A DNA stretch of 64,000 bases. Origin: JADHOX01 sp038120515. Its GTDB lineage: Bacteria > Pseudomonadota > Alphaproteobacteria > Rickettsiales > JABIRX01. The translations under genes and the position numbers were made by a program. Under the pieces are notes generated by a model. It was given only the letters and a program-made list of their open reading frames with translations. It had not been told where the DNA came from and did not search any database. Positions 7,595 through 16,162 of this stretch are shown here, piece after piece (the first letter of the stretch is position 1; each line of letters begins with the position of its first letter). The stretch covers positions 1 through 64,000 of the forward strand of contig JAYOLW010000005.1 in the NCBI GenBank assembly GCA_038120515.1, in the 5' to 3' direction.

Positions 7595-10500
7595 ATGGAT
7601 TTACAAAAAGCACTTCTAAACATTAGTAAAAATGCATTTATTGATGAAACTAAACTTTTAAAAACCCTACTTTCTCAAACCAGAATCTATCAAAATCACA
7701 TTGATGTCATAGCTGCAAGAGCAACTCGTTATATCGAAGAAATTAGAGCCAATAAAAAGCTTTCGGGAGTGGAAGAGTTCATTAAACAATTTGGCCTCAA
7801 AGAGAAAGAAGCTATTGGATTATTATCACTGGCTGAAGCATTACTTCGGGTTCCAGATAATAAAACTAAGGATGACTTAATAACTGACAAACTTAAAGAA
7901 GCAGATTGGCGAAAATTCTTAAAAGAAAATGCCGGATTTTCATTATATAGCAAAACATTTGCACTGATGCTATCTTCAAATATTGCTAAATTTGAGCATA
8001 GTAAAAATCCAATCGAAAACATTATTCATAGACTATCAGAACCAGCAATAAGATTAGCTTTTAAAGCTGCTATGCAATTACTAGGCAAAGAATTTGTAGC
8101 AGGTGTTGATATTGAGGAAGCAATTAAAAATTCAAATACTGACATAAAAAAAGGTTATATTTACTCATATGATATGCTTGGTGAAGGCGCAAGAAATCAA
8201 ACTCAAGCAGATAAATATTTCAATAGCTATATAGAAGCATTAGAGGCACTTAAAGACATTGATAATGACAAACCTCTATTTAAAAGACCGAATATCTCAG
8301 TTAAGTTATCAGCACTACACCCTAGATATGAATTGTTAAAACAACAAAGAGTAATGTCAGAGCTTTATCAAAAAATTAAAACAATAGCAAAAGTTGCTAA
8401 GGAATATAATTTATCCATATCATTAGATGCCGAGGAATCTTATAGACTTGATATCGAGCTCGAATTATTTGCAAAATTAATTCAAGATCCTGATTTTGAA
8501 AATTTCAATGGTATTGGGTTCGTACTTCAAGCCTATCAAAAGCGCGCAATCCCGGTAATTAGATTTTTAATTAAGCTGGCCAAAGCACATAATAAAATCA
8601 TCCCAATTCGTCTCGTAAAAGGAGCTTATTGGGATAGTGAAATAAAATGGGCACAAATGGAGGGGCTATCAGGCTATCCAGTGTTTACCCGAAAAAGTCA
8701 TACAGATGTTAGTTATCTTGCCTCAGCTGCTTTACTACTTGAAAACATAGATTATTTTTATCCACAATTTGCAACTCACAACGCTTTAACCGCCGCTGCT
8801 ATCATAACATTAGCTGAAGCAGAAAATATGGAAGGTAAATTTGAGTTTCAAAGGCTTTACGGTATGGGTGTCAGCTTTTTTGAACAATTAGTTTCAAAAC
8901 GCCTTTGCCGAATTTATGCACCGGTTGGCAAGTTTGATGATTTACTCCCTTATTTAATTAGAAGATTAATGGAAAATGGAGTAAATAGTAATTTCGTCAA
9001 TCAAATCATTGATGATAATATCGAAGTCACAGAATTACTGAAAAGTCCAATTGATAAAGCAAAATCAAATATCAAAACTAAACGTAAATTAATCACGAAA
9101 CCAAATAAGATTTTTAAAAACCGAGAGAATTCATCTGGTTACTGCCTTGGCAACAAGTCAGAAATAGAATATTTACGTAATAATATTAAGAAATATCTAA
9201 GCAAACAATATCTAGCCACAGCTATTATCAATGGTAAAAAATCAATAGGACCTGAAACAATAATCAAAACTCCAGCTAATCAAGAGAATTCTTTAGGGTC
9301 AGTAATTTATTCTGACAAGAAAACTCTTGATCAGGCAATAAATATTGTAGCTACAGCATTTCCAGAATGGAATTTAACAGCTATTGAAGAACGCGCTCGA
9401 ATTATTCAAAAAGCTGCTATCTTAATCAAAGAAAATGAATCTGAACTTATTGCACTTTTAATAAGAGAAGCCGGAAAAACTTTAATTGATGCAATCAATG
9501 AAGTAAGAGAAGCAATAGATTTTTGTAATTATTATGCAGAAGAAGCACTAAAACTAAATACGCCAACGTCAAATGAAAGTTACACAGGCGAAGAAAACCA
9601 TTTATCTTATCAAGGCCGCGGCGTTACTATTTGTATCAGTCCTTGGAATTTTCCACTCGCGATCTTCCTCGGCCAAATCACCGCAGCTTTAGTTGCTGGA
9701 AATACTGTAATTGCTAAGCCTGCAGAGTCTACTTCAATTATTGGCTATAAAGCAACTGAACTACTTTACCAAGCAGGGATTCCAAATAATGTATTGCAAT
9801 TTACACCAGCTGATGGCGAATTATTTGGAACAAAATTACTACATAATCCAAACATTAGTACTATTGCATTTACTGGCTCAAATAAAACCGCAAGACTAAT
9901 CAATAATAAACTTGCTGAAAGTAATGGTCCAATTGCCAGATTAATAGCTGAGACTGGTGGACAAAATTGTATGCTTGTTGATTCCACAGCCTTACTTGAA
10001 CAAGCAACTGATGATATCATCCATAGCAGCTTTTACAGTGCAGGGCAAAGGTGCAGTGCATTAAGAATTTTATACGTTCAGGAAGAAATTGCCGACAACT
10101 TAATTGCGCTTTTAAAAGGGGCAATGGCAGAACTTGAAATTGGTAATCCAGAGAATTTCAGCGTGGATATTGGACCAGTAATTAATGAACAAGCAAGACA
10201 AATACTAACGCTGCATATCGAACACATGAATAAAAATGCTAAATTTATTTTTAAGACTAATACGCAAAATTTAACAAATGGCTTTTACATTGCACCGCAT
10301 CTCTATGAGATCAAAAACATCAATGAGCTTAACCAGGAAAATTTTGGCCCTATTCTACACTTAATTCGATTTAAATCAGAAGAAATTGATAAAGTTATAA
10401 ATGATATTAATGCGACCGGTTATGGCCTAACCTTTGGTATACATAGCCGGATTGAATCAAGAATTAACTATATTTCAAAACGCATCAATGCTGGTAATAT

Positions 10501-10681
10501 TTATATTAATCGTAATATTACTGGCGCTATTGTTGGCGTTCAACCTTTTGGTGGAATGGGACTTTCAGGAACTGGTCCTAAGGCTGGTGGACCTAATTAT
10601 CTTAAAGCATTTATGTCAGAGAAAAACACCTCAAATAACATAACTGCTATTGGTGGTAATCTTGATTTATTAAGTAATTAA
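7595..10681 (+). CDS. putA: Bifunctional proline dehydrogenase / delta-1-pyrroline-5-carboxylate dehydrogenase PutA
   Basis: PutA oxidises proline to glutamate in two steps, using FAD then NAD+. The proline dehydrogenase barrel spans about residues 80-470 (ISVKLSALHPRYE, RLVKGAYWDSEIKWAQ, GMGVSFFEQL). The aldehyde dehydrogenase half spans about 510-1010 with NAD-binding SPWNFPLAIF, the general-base Glu in AETGGQN, catalytic C820 in GQRCSALR and the terminal PFGGMGLSGTGPKAGG. At 1028 residues it is the minimal form without the N-terminal ribbon-helix-helix repressor domain of E. coli PutA, so it probably does not regulate itself. It is transcribed divergently from hflX across a 198-bp gap. Confidence 0.96.
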   Translation: MDLQKALLNISKNAFIDETKLLKTLLSQTRIYQNHIDVIAARATRYIEEIRANKKLSGVEEFIKQFGLKEKEAIGLLSLAEALLRVPDNKTKDDLITDKLKEADWRKFLKENAGFSLYSKTFALMLSSNIAKFEHSKNPIENIIHRLSEPAIRLAFKAAMQLLGKEFVAGVDIEEAIKNSNTDIKKGYIYSYDMLGEGARNQTQADKYFNSYIEALEALKDIDNDKPLFKRPNISVKLSALHPRYELLKQQRVMSELYQKIKTIAKVAKEYNLSISLDAEESYRLDIELELFAKLIQDPDFENFNGIGFVLQAYQKRAIPVIRFLIKLAKAHNKIIPIRLVKGAYWDSEIKWAQMEGLSGYPVFTRKSHTDVSYLASAALLLENIDYFYPQFATHNALTAAAIITLAEAENMEGKFEFQRLYGMGVSFFEQLVSKRLCRIYAPVGKFDDLLPYLIRRLMENGVNSNFVNQIIDDNIEVTELLKSPIDKAKSNIKTKRKLITKPNKIFKNRENSSGYCLGNKSEIEYLRNNIKKYLSKQYLATAIINGKKSIGPETIIKTPANQENSLGSVIYSDKKTLDQAINIVATAFPEWNLTAIEERARIIQKAAILIKENESELIALLIREAGKTLIDAINEVREAIDFCNYYAEEALKLNTPTSNESYTGEENHLSYQGRGVTICISPWNFPLAIFLGQITAALVAGNTVIAKPAESTSIIGYKATELLYQAGIPNNVLQFTPADGELFGTKLLHNPNISTIAFTGSNKTARLINNKLAESNGPIARLIAETGGQNCMLVDSTALLEQATDDIIHSSFYSAGQRCSALRILYVQEEIADNLIALLKGAMAELEIGNPENFSVDIGPVINEQARQILTLHIEHMNKNAKFIFKTNTQNLTNGFYIAPHLYEIKNINELNQENFGPILHLIRFKSEEIDKVINDINATGYGLTFGIHSRIESRINYISKRINAGNIYINRNITGAIVGVQPFGGMGLSGTGPKAGGPNYLKAFMSEKNTSNNITAIGGNLDLLSN

Positions 10682-10792
10682 TTTTTTTCATTCATCAAAA
10701 AAAATGATTAATTAAGGAACAAAATTAAAAAAAATCTTATTGTTATTTTATCGTTTTTGAAATATTAAAAATCAAAAATAAATGAGGTAAAA

Positions 10793-11221
10793 ATGTTTGA
10801 TTTTGCAACGAAAGTTTTATCAATTGGTGAAAAAGTCATTGAAAGAGTTATTCCAGATAAAAATGAAGCTATGAAGGCTAAGGCTGAACTTCTTAAGCTA
10901 TACCAAGAAGGTGAACTTAAAGTTTTAAACTCACAAATGTCAGCTATTTTAGCTGAGGCAAAAAGTCAGGATAAATGGACATCAAGAGCCAGACCTTCAT
11001 TTCTATATGTAATTTATATTATTATTCTAAGCTCTATACCATTTGGTATTCTATCTGTTATATCACCTGAAACTGCTACAGCATTTCAAGTTGGTTTTAA
11101 AAATTGGCTTGATGCTATTCCAAAAGATGTTTGGACATTATTTACTCTTGGTTACTTAGGCTATGCTGGTGCTAGAAGCTACGATAAAAACAAACAAATT
11201 TCAGTGTTTAAGGATCTATAA
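10793..11221 (+). CDS. Holin of the 3-TM gene-transfer-agent type
   Basis: The N-terminal ~60 residues are charged and helical (VIERVIPDKNEAMKAKAELLKLYQEGELK), followed by KWTSRARPSFLYVIYI and hydrophobic segments near residues 72-92 and 115-128. This is the layout of the GTA_holin_3TM family, found in alphaproteobacteria in or near gene transfer agent clusters and thought to release the endolysin. A good ribosome site GAGGT (10784-10788) lies four bases before the ATG. A second small membrane protein starts two bases after its stop, then a deformylase-like gene. No phage structural gene is nearby, so the release role is inferred. Confidence 0.75.
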   Translation: MFDFATKVLSIGEKVIERVIPDKNEAMKAKAELLKLYQEGELKVLNSQMSAILAEAKSQDKWTSRARPSFLYVIYIIILSSIPFGILSVISPETATAFQVGFKNWLDAIPKDVWTLFTLGYLGYAGARSYDKNKQISVFKDL

Positions 11222-11223
11222 TT

Positions 11224-11583
11224 ATGTTTAAGTTTCTTTCTAAGGTTGCCAAAGCAGTTGTATTTGATGTTGTTGTTGATCAAGCTAAAGATTTGATAGG
11301 TATTTCTTCACCTTCAAAAGAAGAGGTAAAAATCATCCAAGAAAAAGAAGTAATTATTAATAACATTATAAACAAAACCATCATTGAAAAACATGATTGT
11401 AAAGAAGTCATTGATTATCTTAATAAAGAAAATCAAGTGCTTTATGCTAATCTTAACAAATTACGTGGTAGATTTACAAGATCCCTAATCACATGGCTTG
11501 TCATTCAAACAATTGTATTTTTCCTATTTATTGATCAAATAGTTAGATATTTTGTTCTAGTACCAAAAGTTCCTTTAATGTAA
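11224..11583 (+). CDS. Small membrane-anchored hypothetical protein (holin partner)
   Basis: The 119-residue protein begins two bases after the holin stop and is surely cotranscribed with it. Residues ~30-80 are predicted coiled-coil (EEVKIIQEKEVIINNIINKT, DYLNKENQVLYANLNKLR). One hydrophobic transmembrane segment, LITWLVIQTIVFFLFIDQIV, lies near residues 88-107, with a short tail after it. It has the same start (MFKFLSKVAK) style as the holin (MFDFATKV). A spanin- or holin-accessory role is possible from context alone; no family is recognised. Confidence 0.65.
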   Translation: MFKFLSKVAKAVVFDVVVDQAKDLIGISSPSKEEVKIIQEKEVIINNIINKTIIEKHDCKEVIDYLNKENQVLYANLNKLRGRFTRSLITWLVIQTIVFFLFIDQIVRYFVLVPKVPLM

Positions 11584-11588
11584 TTTTT

Positions 11589-12113
11589 ATGTTTAGAATT
11601 ACTATAGCCCCTGATCCTATTTTTAGGAAAACAGCAGAACCAGTTGTTAATTTTGATCTAGAGCTTGAAGATACAATCAACGCAATGTTTGATACAGCTA
11701 AAGCTAATGGTGCAATTGGACTTGGGGCCAATATGGTTGGGTTACTTGAACGTATTATAATTGTTGACTGGCTTGAAGGCGGGAAATCATTTGCTATGGT
11801 AAATCCAGAAATCATCTCCAAATCTGATGAAATGCAGGAATTTGAAGAATCCTCACTTTCATATCCAGCAATCAGTGCTAAAGTTACAAGACCAAGCAAA
11901 ATTACTGTCAAATACCAAGACAAAAAAGGTAATTTTGCTGAAATGAATGCAGAAGGCTTTTTAGCAACAATTATTCAACATGAAATTGATTATCTTAACG
12001 GAAAAGTTTTCTTAGATTATTTATCCAAACTTAAACAAGAGAGATTGCTTAAAAAAATGCAAAAATATATTAAACAAAATCCCCACGGAACAAATAGTTG
12101 CGCATGCTGCTAA
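11589..12113 (+). CDS. Degenerate peptide deformylase-like protein
   Basis: The fold and length (174 residues) match peptide deformylase, but most catalytic positions are changed. The Gln of motif I is Met49 (IGLGANMVG). The metal-binding Cys of EGCLS is Ser89 (ESSLS). The second His of HExDH is Tyr135 (HEIDY). Only H131 and E132 remain. It is therefore unlikely to bind metal or remove formyl groups in the usual way. A Cys-rich end (NSCACC) is unusual. It starts five bases after the holin-partner gene, in an apparent operon. A genuine deformylase would be expected elsewhere in the genome. Confidence 0.85.
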   Translation: MFRITIAPDPIFRKTAEPVVNFDLELEDTINAMFDTAKANGAIGLGANMVGLLERIIIVDWLEGGKSFAMVNPEIISKSDEMQEFEESSLSYPAISAKVTRPSKITVKYQDKKGNFAEMNAEGFLATIIQHEIDYLNGKVFLDYLSKLKQERLLKKMQKYIKQNPHGTNSCACC

Positions 12114-12195
12114 TCAAGATAACGAAACACACATTCTCGATTTATAGTTGCATATTAGCAACAGGTGTGTATATTAATGTGGTTTTCTTTTAAAT

Positions 12196-12585
12196 ATGCA
12201 TAAACTTAGATTAATTACACTCATAGCTATATTCTCAATTACTAACTTTTCAGTTAATGTTATTTGTTTTTCAAGTTACCATACTAATCTATCAGAACTT
12301 CCTGATGGAGAAAGATTTAATGCCTTAGATCTAAAACTTTCTAATAACCCTGACCAATCTCCTTTTATCATTAAGGTTGATATGGGAAATGGGCAAGATA
12401 ATGGTAATAGCTATTTAGTAAAATATTATAATAGCCAAGATAAAACAGAATTATCTAATGATATAAAATATTGGAGTAACATTATTTATGGCGGCGTGTC
12501 CGGAACTGTAATTTACGACACTCAAAATGAAGAAATTTACAAAATATCAAATGATATTGATGCAAATAAATCAACAAAAATATAA
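12196..12585 (+). CDS. Small exported hypothetical protein
   Basis: A 129-residue protein with a probable signal peptide (MHKLRLITLIAIFSITNFSVNVICF) followed by a polar ~100-residue domain rich in Asn, Asp and Ser, including DMGNGQDNGNSYLVKYYNSQDK and GGVSGTVIYDTQNEEIYKI. No family is recognised. Its last codon abuts the stop of the convergent methyltransferase-like gene. The 82-bp leader contains a nested inverted repeat (12127-12170). Confidence 0.6.
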   Translation: MHKLRLITLIAIFSITNFSVNVICFSSYHTNLSELPDGERFNALDLKLSNNPDQSPFIIKVDMGNGQDNGNSYLVKYYNSQDKTELSNDIKYWSNIIYGGVSGTVIYDTQNEEIYKISNDIDANKSTKI

Positions 12586-13989
12586 TTATCTTGATATAGA
12601 TGATCTTGTTATTGCAACAACAGAATCTGGTCGCAAATCATCTAACAATCTATGAACATCAAGCTTGCCGTTCTCTATATAAACCTCAGAAACTGCATCC
12701 TTGCTTAGTCCTAATTGGATAATATATTTTGTAAAACCTCGATGAAAATCATCCATAAAACTATCATCATCTAATCCACTAGCAAATTCTAAAAATCCTT
12801 TTAATTTATCCAATTCTTCAGATGAAGAAATTTTTGATTCAAATTTTTGTGCAACAATTGTCATTCCTTCAACCAATGCATTCTTTGTTTGTCTTTTAGA
12901 AAGAAAATTACTTAATTTATCTAATTGTGGATTTTTTAACCGATCTAAAACCTCGCTAGAAACAGATAAAGACTCTCCTAATTGTCGTTGCAAAGGCTTT
13001 GCAAAAAGTGAAGCTTTGTCAATATGAGCTATTTTATGAGTATCTAAAAATTCATACGCTTTTGCCAAAGACAAGAAATCACCAGTAAAGATTTTTTCAT
13101 TACTGATATCAGTATGATAATAATACTGCAAATTACCCTCAGAACCAGAATCAGGATAAATCAAACTACCAGGATCATGAAACACATCATGACCTTGCTC
13201 AATTTCTATTGCTTTAAATGCCGTAGGAAGTTTATCTAGATAAGCGTTAATATCAAATCTAGGGCACCATTCTTGAGTAATTTGTGCCAATACTTGCTTC
13301 CCCTCATCGGTTTCATACAGCTTAGACCGATCCAATGATACTATACCAGATAATAAATCTTGTCGGTAAAAATTAAATAATGGCTTTGAATTAAAAAACC
13401 CATTAATTGCCATCATATTATACAAGCTTTTAAAACCAAGTTTTGCAAAACCCTGTAAATACTCATGAGATCTAATTGGCGAGATAGAAGAAAGTGATCC
13501 ATATCCAGATAAGATAATATCACGCAAATCCTTACTTGAGGTATTGTCAATTACTTCTAAGGTTAAAGCAATATTTTCTTCTGTTACAAACCCCTGGACT
13601 GATTCAGCAAGTCCTAGTACTTCTGCTTTGCTTTCAAAGATTTCAATTCCATCTTTTGACAAATCATATCCTTTTATATCCAGTATTAATTCAGGTAAAT
13701 GGTTTGAAGAAGCATATTGGTTAATTTTCTCTACTGCTTTTTTATACCCAATTAAATAGCGACCATCACCACAACCGAAATCTACTAATCCAACAATGAT
13801 TTTAGTTTCCAAATCAGTATTATCTAATTGCTTAATTTCCTTAAGTTTTAATAAATAATTAAAAAAAATAATTTTAAAAATATTATCATTTTCAAAAGAC
13901 GAAATTGTAATACCATCGTGATATCCCTCTTTATATCTTTTATTGTAATTCTGGGCAGTTGTACCATAAGCTTCTGTACCCTGACGCAT
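12586..13989 (-). CDS. SAM-dependent methyltransferase-like protein with long unknown C-terminal region
   Basis: The N-terminal ~200 residues look like a class I (Rossmann) methyltransferase: an entry helix YNKRYKEGYHDG, motif I DFGCGDG at 70-76, and an acidic strand GYDLS that could bind the ribose. The remaining ~270 residues have no recognised domain. They include FDPGSLIYPDSGSEG-like loops and a helical end (IIQLGLSKDAVSEVYIENGKLDVHRLLDDL). No substrate can be named. It is flanked by a secreted small protein (convergent, abutting stops) and the CysQ-CysC fusion on the same strand. Effector-like length and composition are possible but unproven. Confidence 0.65.
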   Translation of the reverse strand: MRQGTEAYGTTAQNYNKRYKEGYHDGITISSFENDNIFKIIFFNYLLKLKEIKQLDNTDLETKIIVGLVDFGCGDGRYLIGYKKAVEKINQYASSNHLPELILDIKGYDLSKDGIEIFESKAEVLGLAESVQGFVTEENIALTLEVIDNTSSKDLRDIILSGYGSLSSISPIRSHEYLQGFAKLGFKSLYNMMAINGFFNSKPLFNFYRQDLLSGIVSLDRSKLYETDEGKQVLAQITQEWCPRFDINAYLDKLPTAFKAIEIEQGHDVFHDPGSLIYPDSGSEGNLQYYYHTDISNEKIFTGDFLSLAKAYEFLDTHKIAHIDKASLFAKPLQRQLGESLSVSSEVLDRLKNPQLDKLSNFLSKRQTKNALVEGMTIVAQKFESKISSSEELDKLKGFLEFASGLDDDSFMDDFHRGFTKYIIQLGLSKDAVSEVYIENGKLDVHRLLDDLRPDSVVAITRSSISR

Positions 13990-14052
13990 ATTAACACAAT
14001 TTAAGTTTATTTAAATTGTTAATAACAGATGTTAAAAACTCAACAATAATTT

Positions 14053-15423
14053 TTAAATTTTAGGAAATTCACTTTTGATGTAATCCATCAAACTTTTATA
14101 AGAATCTTCAATAGAGGAATTGTTAGTATTAACAGTATAATTAGCTGCATTTGGCGGCTCATATGCTGAATCGATACCCGTAAAATTCTTAAGTTCTCCA
14201 GCTCTAGCCTTTTTATACAAACCCTTTACATCTCTTTGTTCACATACATCAACAGAGGCATCAATATGAATCAATTTGAAAAAATCACCAAGAATATCTT
14301 TAGCTTTTTGTCTGTCGATTTCAAATGGTGAAATGAGTGCAGTAATTACAATAAAACCATTTTCCGCAAATAATTTTGCAACTTCTGCAACGCGCCTAGC
14401 GTTTTCTGCGCGGCCTATCTCATCAAAAGCTAAATCACTGCTAATACCAGACCTTATATTATCGCCATCAAGCACGAAAATATTATACCCTGCTTCAAAC
14501 AACTTCTCTTGTAACAAAGCAGAAATAGTCGATTTACCACTGCCAGAAAGCCCAGTAAACCATAGAACTCCACCCTTATGACCACTTCGCTCCACTCGCT
14601 GCTTATAGCTAATTTTACTGATCACAGGTGTAATATTTTTATTTTCAGTAACTATATCGTTCATTGCACCCCTCACTACAAATTGTGGTATTTTAAAACT
14701 TTCAGTAAATTTATAAGATATATCCTCGCCATAATAATCTTTCATAGATCCACCTGAAGCATTTACAATTGCATTACCAGCGGCAACATCCCAAGCATAA
14801 ATAGAAACCTTACGTGGATATAAATCCGCCTGCCCTTCTGCAATCTGACAAAATTTTAGCGAGGAAGATACTGATAAAAAACTTTCAGCATTAATCTTGT
14901 TATCATTTAAATAAGTCAGGATTTCACTTTTTTCTGGTTCGCGCTTTGTGCATATAACTCGGTATTTCTCGGATGCTGCTACGGCAAAAATCTGTTTATC
15001 ATTTTTATAAGCATTAAAATCAGCATCTGTATAATATAGAATATTACCAACTGGTAAGTAAATAAGACCAAAAATCGGCCTTGAGTTTGATATCAATGCA
15101 ATATTTACGGTAAACTCATCTTGTTTTTTAACAAAACTTTGCGTTCCATCAAGTGGATCAATTAAAAAATATAAAGGACTTTTAGCTGCTTTAAAATTAT
15201 CAGATTCTGTATTTTCCTCAGAAACAATCGGAATATCAGGAAACAGTCTTGTGAGCTCTTTATTAATAAAATCATTGGCCGCAATATCTGCCTTTGTTAC
15301 CTCACTACCATCATTTTTATAATTTGTATCTTGCTCTTGATAAGATTGATAATAATCTAAAATTATATCACCGGCATTTTTAGCAATTGATTTTATCTGA
15401 AAAATATCGTTATTTGAAAGCAT
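14053..15423 (-). CDS. Fusion of 3'(2'),5'-bisphosphate nucleotidase (CysQ) and adenylylsulfate kinase (CysC)
   Basis: The N-terminal half (about residues 1-260) is an inositol-monophosphatase-fold CysQ: metal ligands in SEEN (71-74), DPLDGT (92-97) and WDVAAGNA (~214), numbered from the TTG three codons upstream. CysQ hydrolyses PAP to AMP. The C-terminal half (about 280-459) is APS kinase: P-loop GLSGSGKST near 294-302, VLDGDNIRSGI, and the substrate segment FTGIDSAYEPP. It phosphorylates APS to PAPS. One chain would thus make the sulfate donor and clear the inhibitory by-product. A sulfotransferase is encoded at 31190. No ATP sulfurylase or PAPS reductase is in the window. The ATG at 15423 is preferred to the TTG at 15432. 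Confidence 0.93.
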   Translation of the reverse strand: MLSNNDIFQIKSIAKNAGDIILDYYQSYQEQDTNYKNDGSEVTKADIAANDFINKELTRLFPDIPIVSEENTESDNFKAAKSPLYFLIDPLDGTQSFVKKQDEFTVNIALISNSRPIFGLIYLPVGNILYYTDADFNAYKNDKQIFAVAASEKYRVICTKREPEKSEILTYLNDNKINAESFLSVSSSLKFCQIAEGQADLYPRKVSIYAWDVAAGNAIVNASGGSMKDYYGEDISYKFTESFKIPQFVVRGAMNDIVTENKNITPVISKISYKQRVERSGHKGGVLWFTGLSGSGKSTISALLQEKLFEAGYNIFVLDGDNIRSGISSDLAFDEIGRAENARRVAEVAKLFAENGFIVITALISPFEIDRQKAKDILGDFFKLIHIDASVDVCEQRDVKGLYKKARAGELKNFTGIDSAYEPPNAANYTVNTNNSSIEDSYKSLMDYIKSEFPKI

Positions 15424-15503
15424 AGAAAACAAGAAATATCACAGACATTTTAAATAACTCAAAACTTTGAAATTACAAGTTTGTACATTCAGCAAGTCAA
15501 ATC

Positions 15504-16049
15504 TTAAAAAATATCTATTAGTTGCTTTAGTGATATTTTGTCATTTTGATTAGCATTTTGATAAAAATACAAATCACCAGCTTCACTCTTAATTAAAAAA
15601 CTTTGTTTTAATTTTGCATTTTTGCCAGCTTCTATATCAGTTAGACTATCACCAATTAAGAAAGATTCTGACAAATCAATATTAAATTCTTCTGATGCTT
15701 TTATTATCATACCAGGATTTGGCTTTCTATCAAATGAAGGCTTTGAAAATTCAGGAACAATTCCTTGCTCATGAAACGGTGAAAAATAAGTCTTAGTAAT
15801 CTTGATGTCTTGTTTTAAGAACTTCTGCTCCATCCATTTCGTTAAATTCTCAAAATCTGCAATAGTATAATAGCCTCTTGCAATCCCACCTTGATTTGTC
15901 ACTATCAAAATTTTGTAATCTTGCTTCTGTGCAGCTCGACAAATATCAAAAATTTCAGGGATAAAATCAAAATCCTCAATTTTATGGACATAACCATGAT
16001 CAATATTTATAACACCGTCTCTATCAAGAAATAACGCTCTTTTTTTCAT
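15504..16049 (-). CDS. gmhB: D-glycero-D-manno-heptose-1,7-bisphosphate 7-phosphatase GmhB
   Basis: This HAD-superfamily phosphatase has motif I FLDRDGVIN (residues 7-15), motif II TNQGGIARG, motif III RKPNPGM and motif IV IGDSLTDIEAG. Length (181) and order fit GmhB, which removes the 7-phosphate during heptose nucleotide synthesis. The zinc-binding Cys/His cluster typical of GmhB is not preserved: the loop reads FSPFHEQGI and the usual CRKP is DRKP, so it would be a zinc-free variant. Partner enzymes gmhA, hddA and hddC are at 40.5-43.0 kb. It is transcribed with the CysQ-CysC fusion. Confidence 0.9.
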   Translation of the reverse strand: MKKRALFLDRDGVINIDHGYVHKIEDFDFIPEIFDICRAAQKQDYKILIVTNQGGIARGYYTIADFENLTKWMEQKFLKQDIKITKTYFSPFHEQGIVPEFSKPSFDRKPNPGMIIKASEEFNIDLSESFLIGDSLTDIEAGKNAKLKQSFLIKSEAGDLYFYQNANQNDKISLKQLIDIF

Positions 16050-16162
16050 ATTTAAAGATTAAAAATATTAATAAGAGAATCAAACTAAAAACTTTTAATA
16101 CAGCTATCAGTTTTAAGATTGAAAATAAACATAAATTATATAAAAAAGTCAAAATTCATTTA

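Noticed and set aside
7729..8022. Open frame on the minus strand inside putA
   Set aside because: It lies wholly within the strongly supported putA gene on the other strand and has no ribosome site, motif or plausible composition.
10682..10792. Terminator after putA (TTTTTTTCATTCATCAAAAAAA region)
   Set aside because: The possible stem is only A/T pairs and very weak; not enough to call it.
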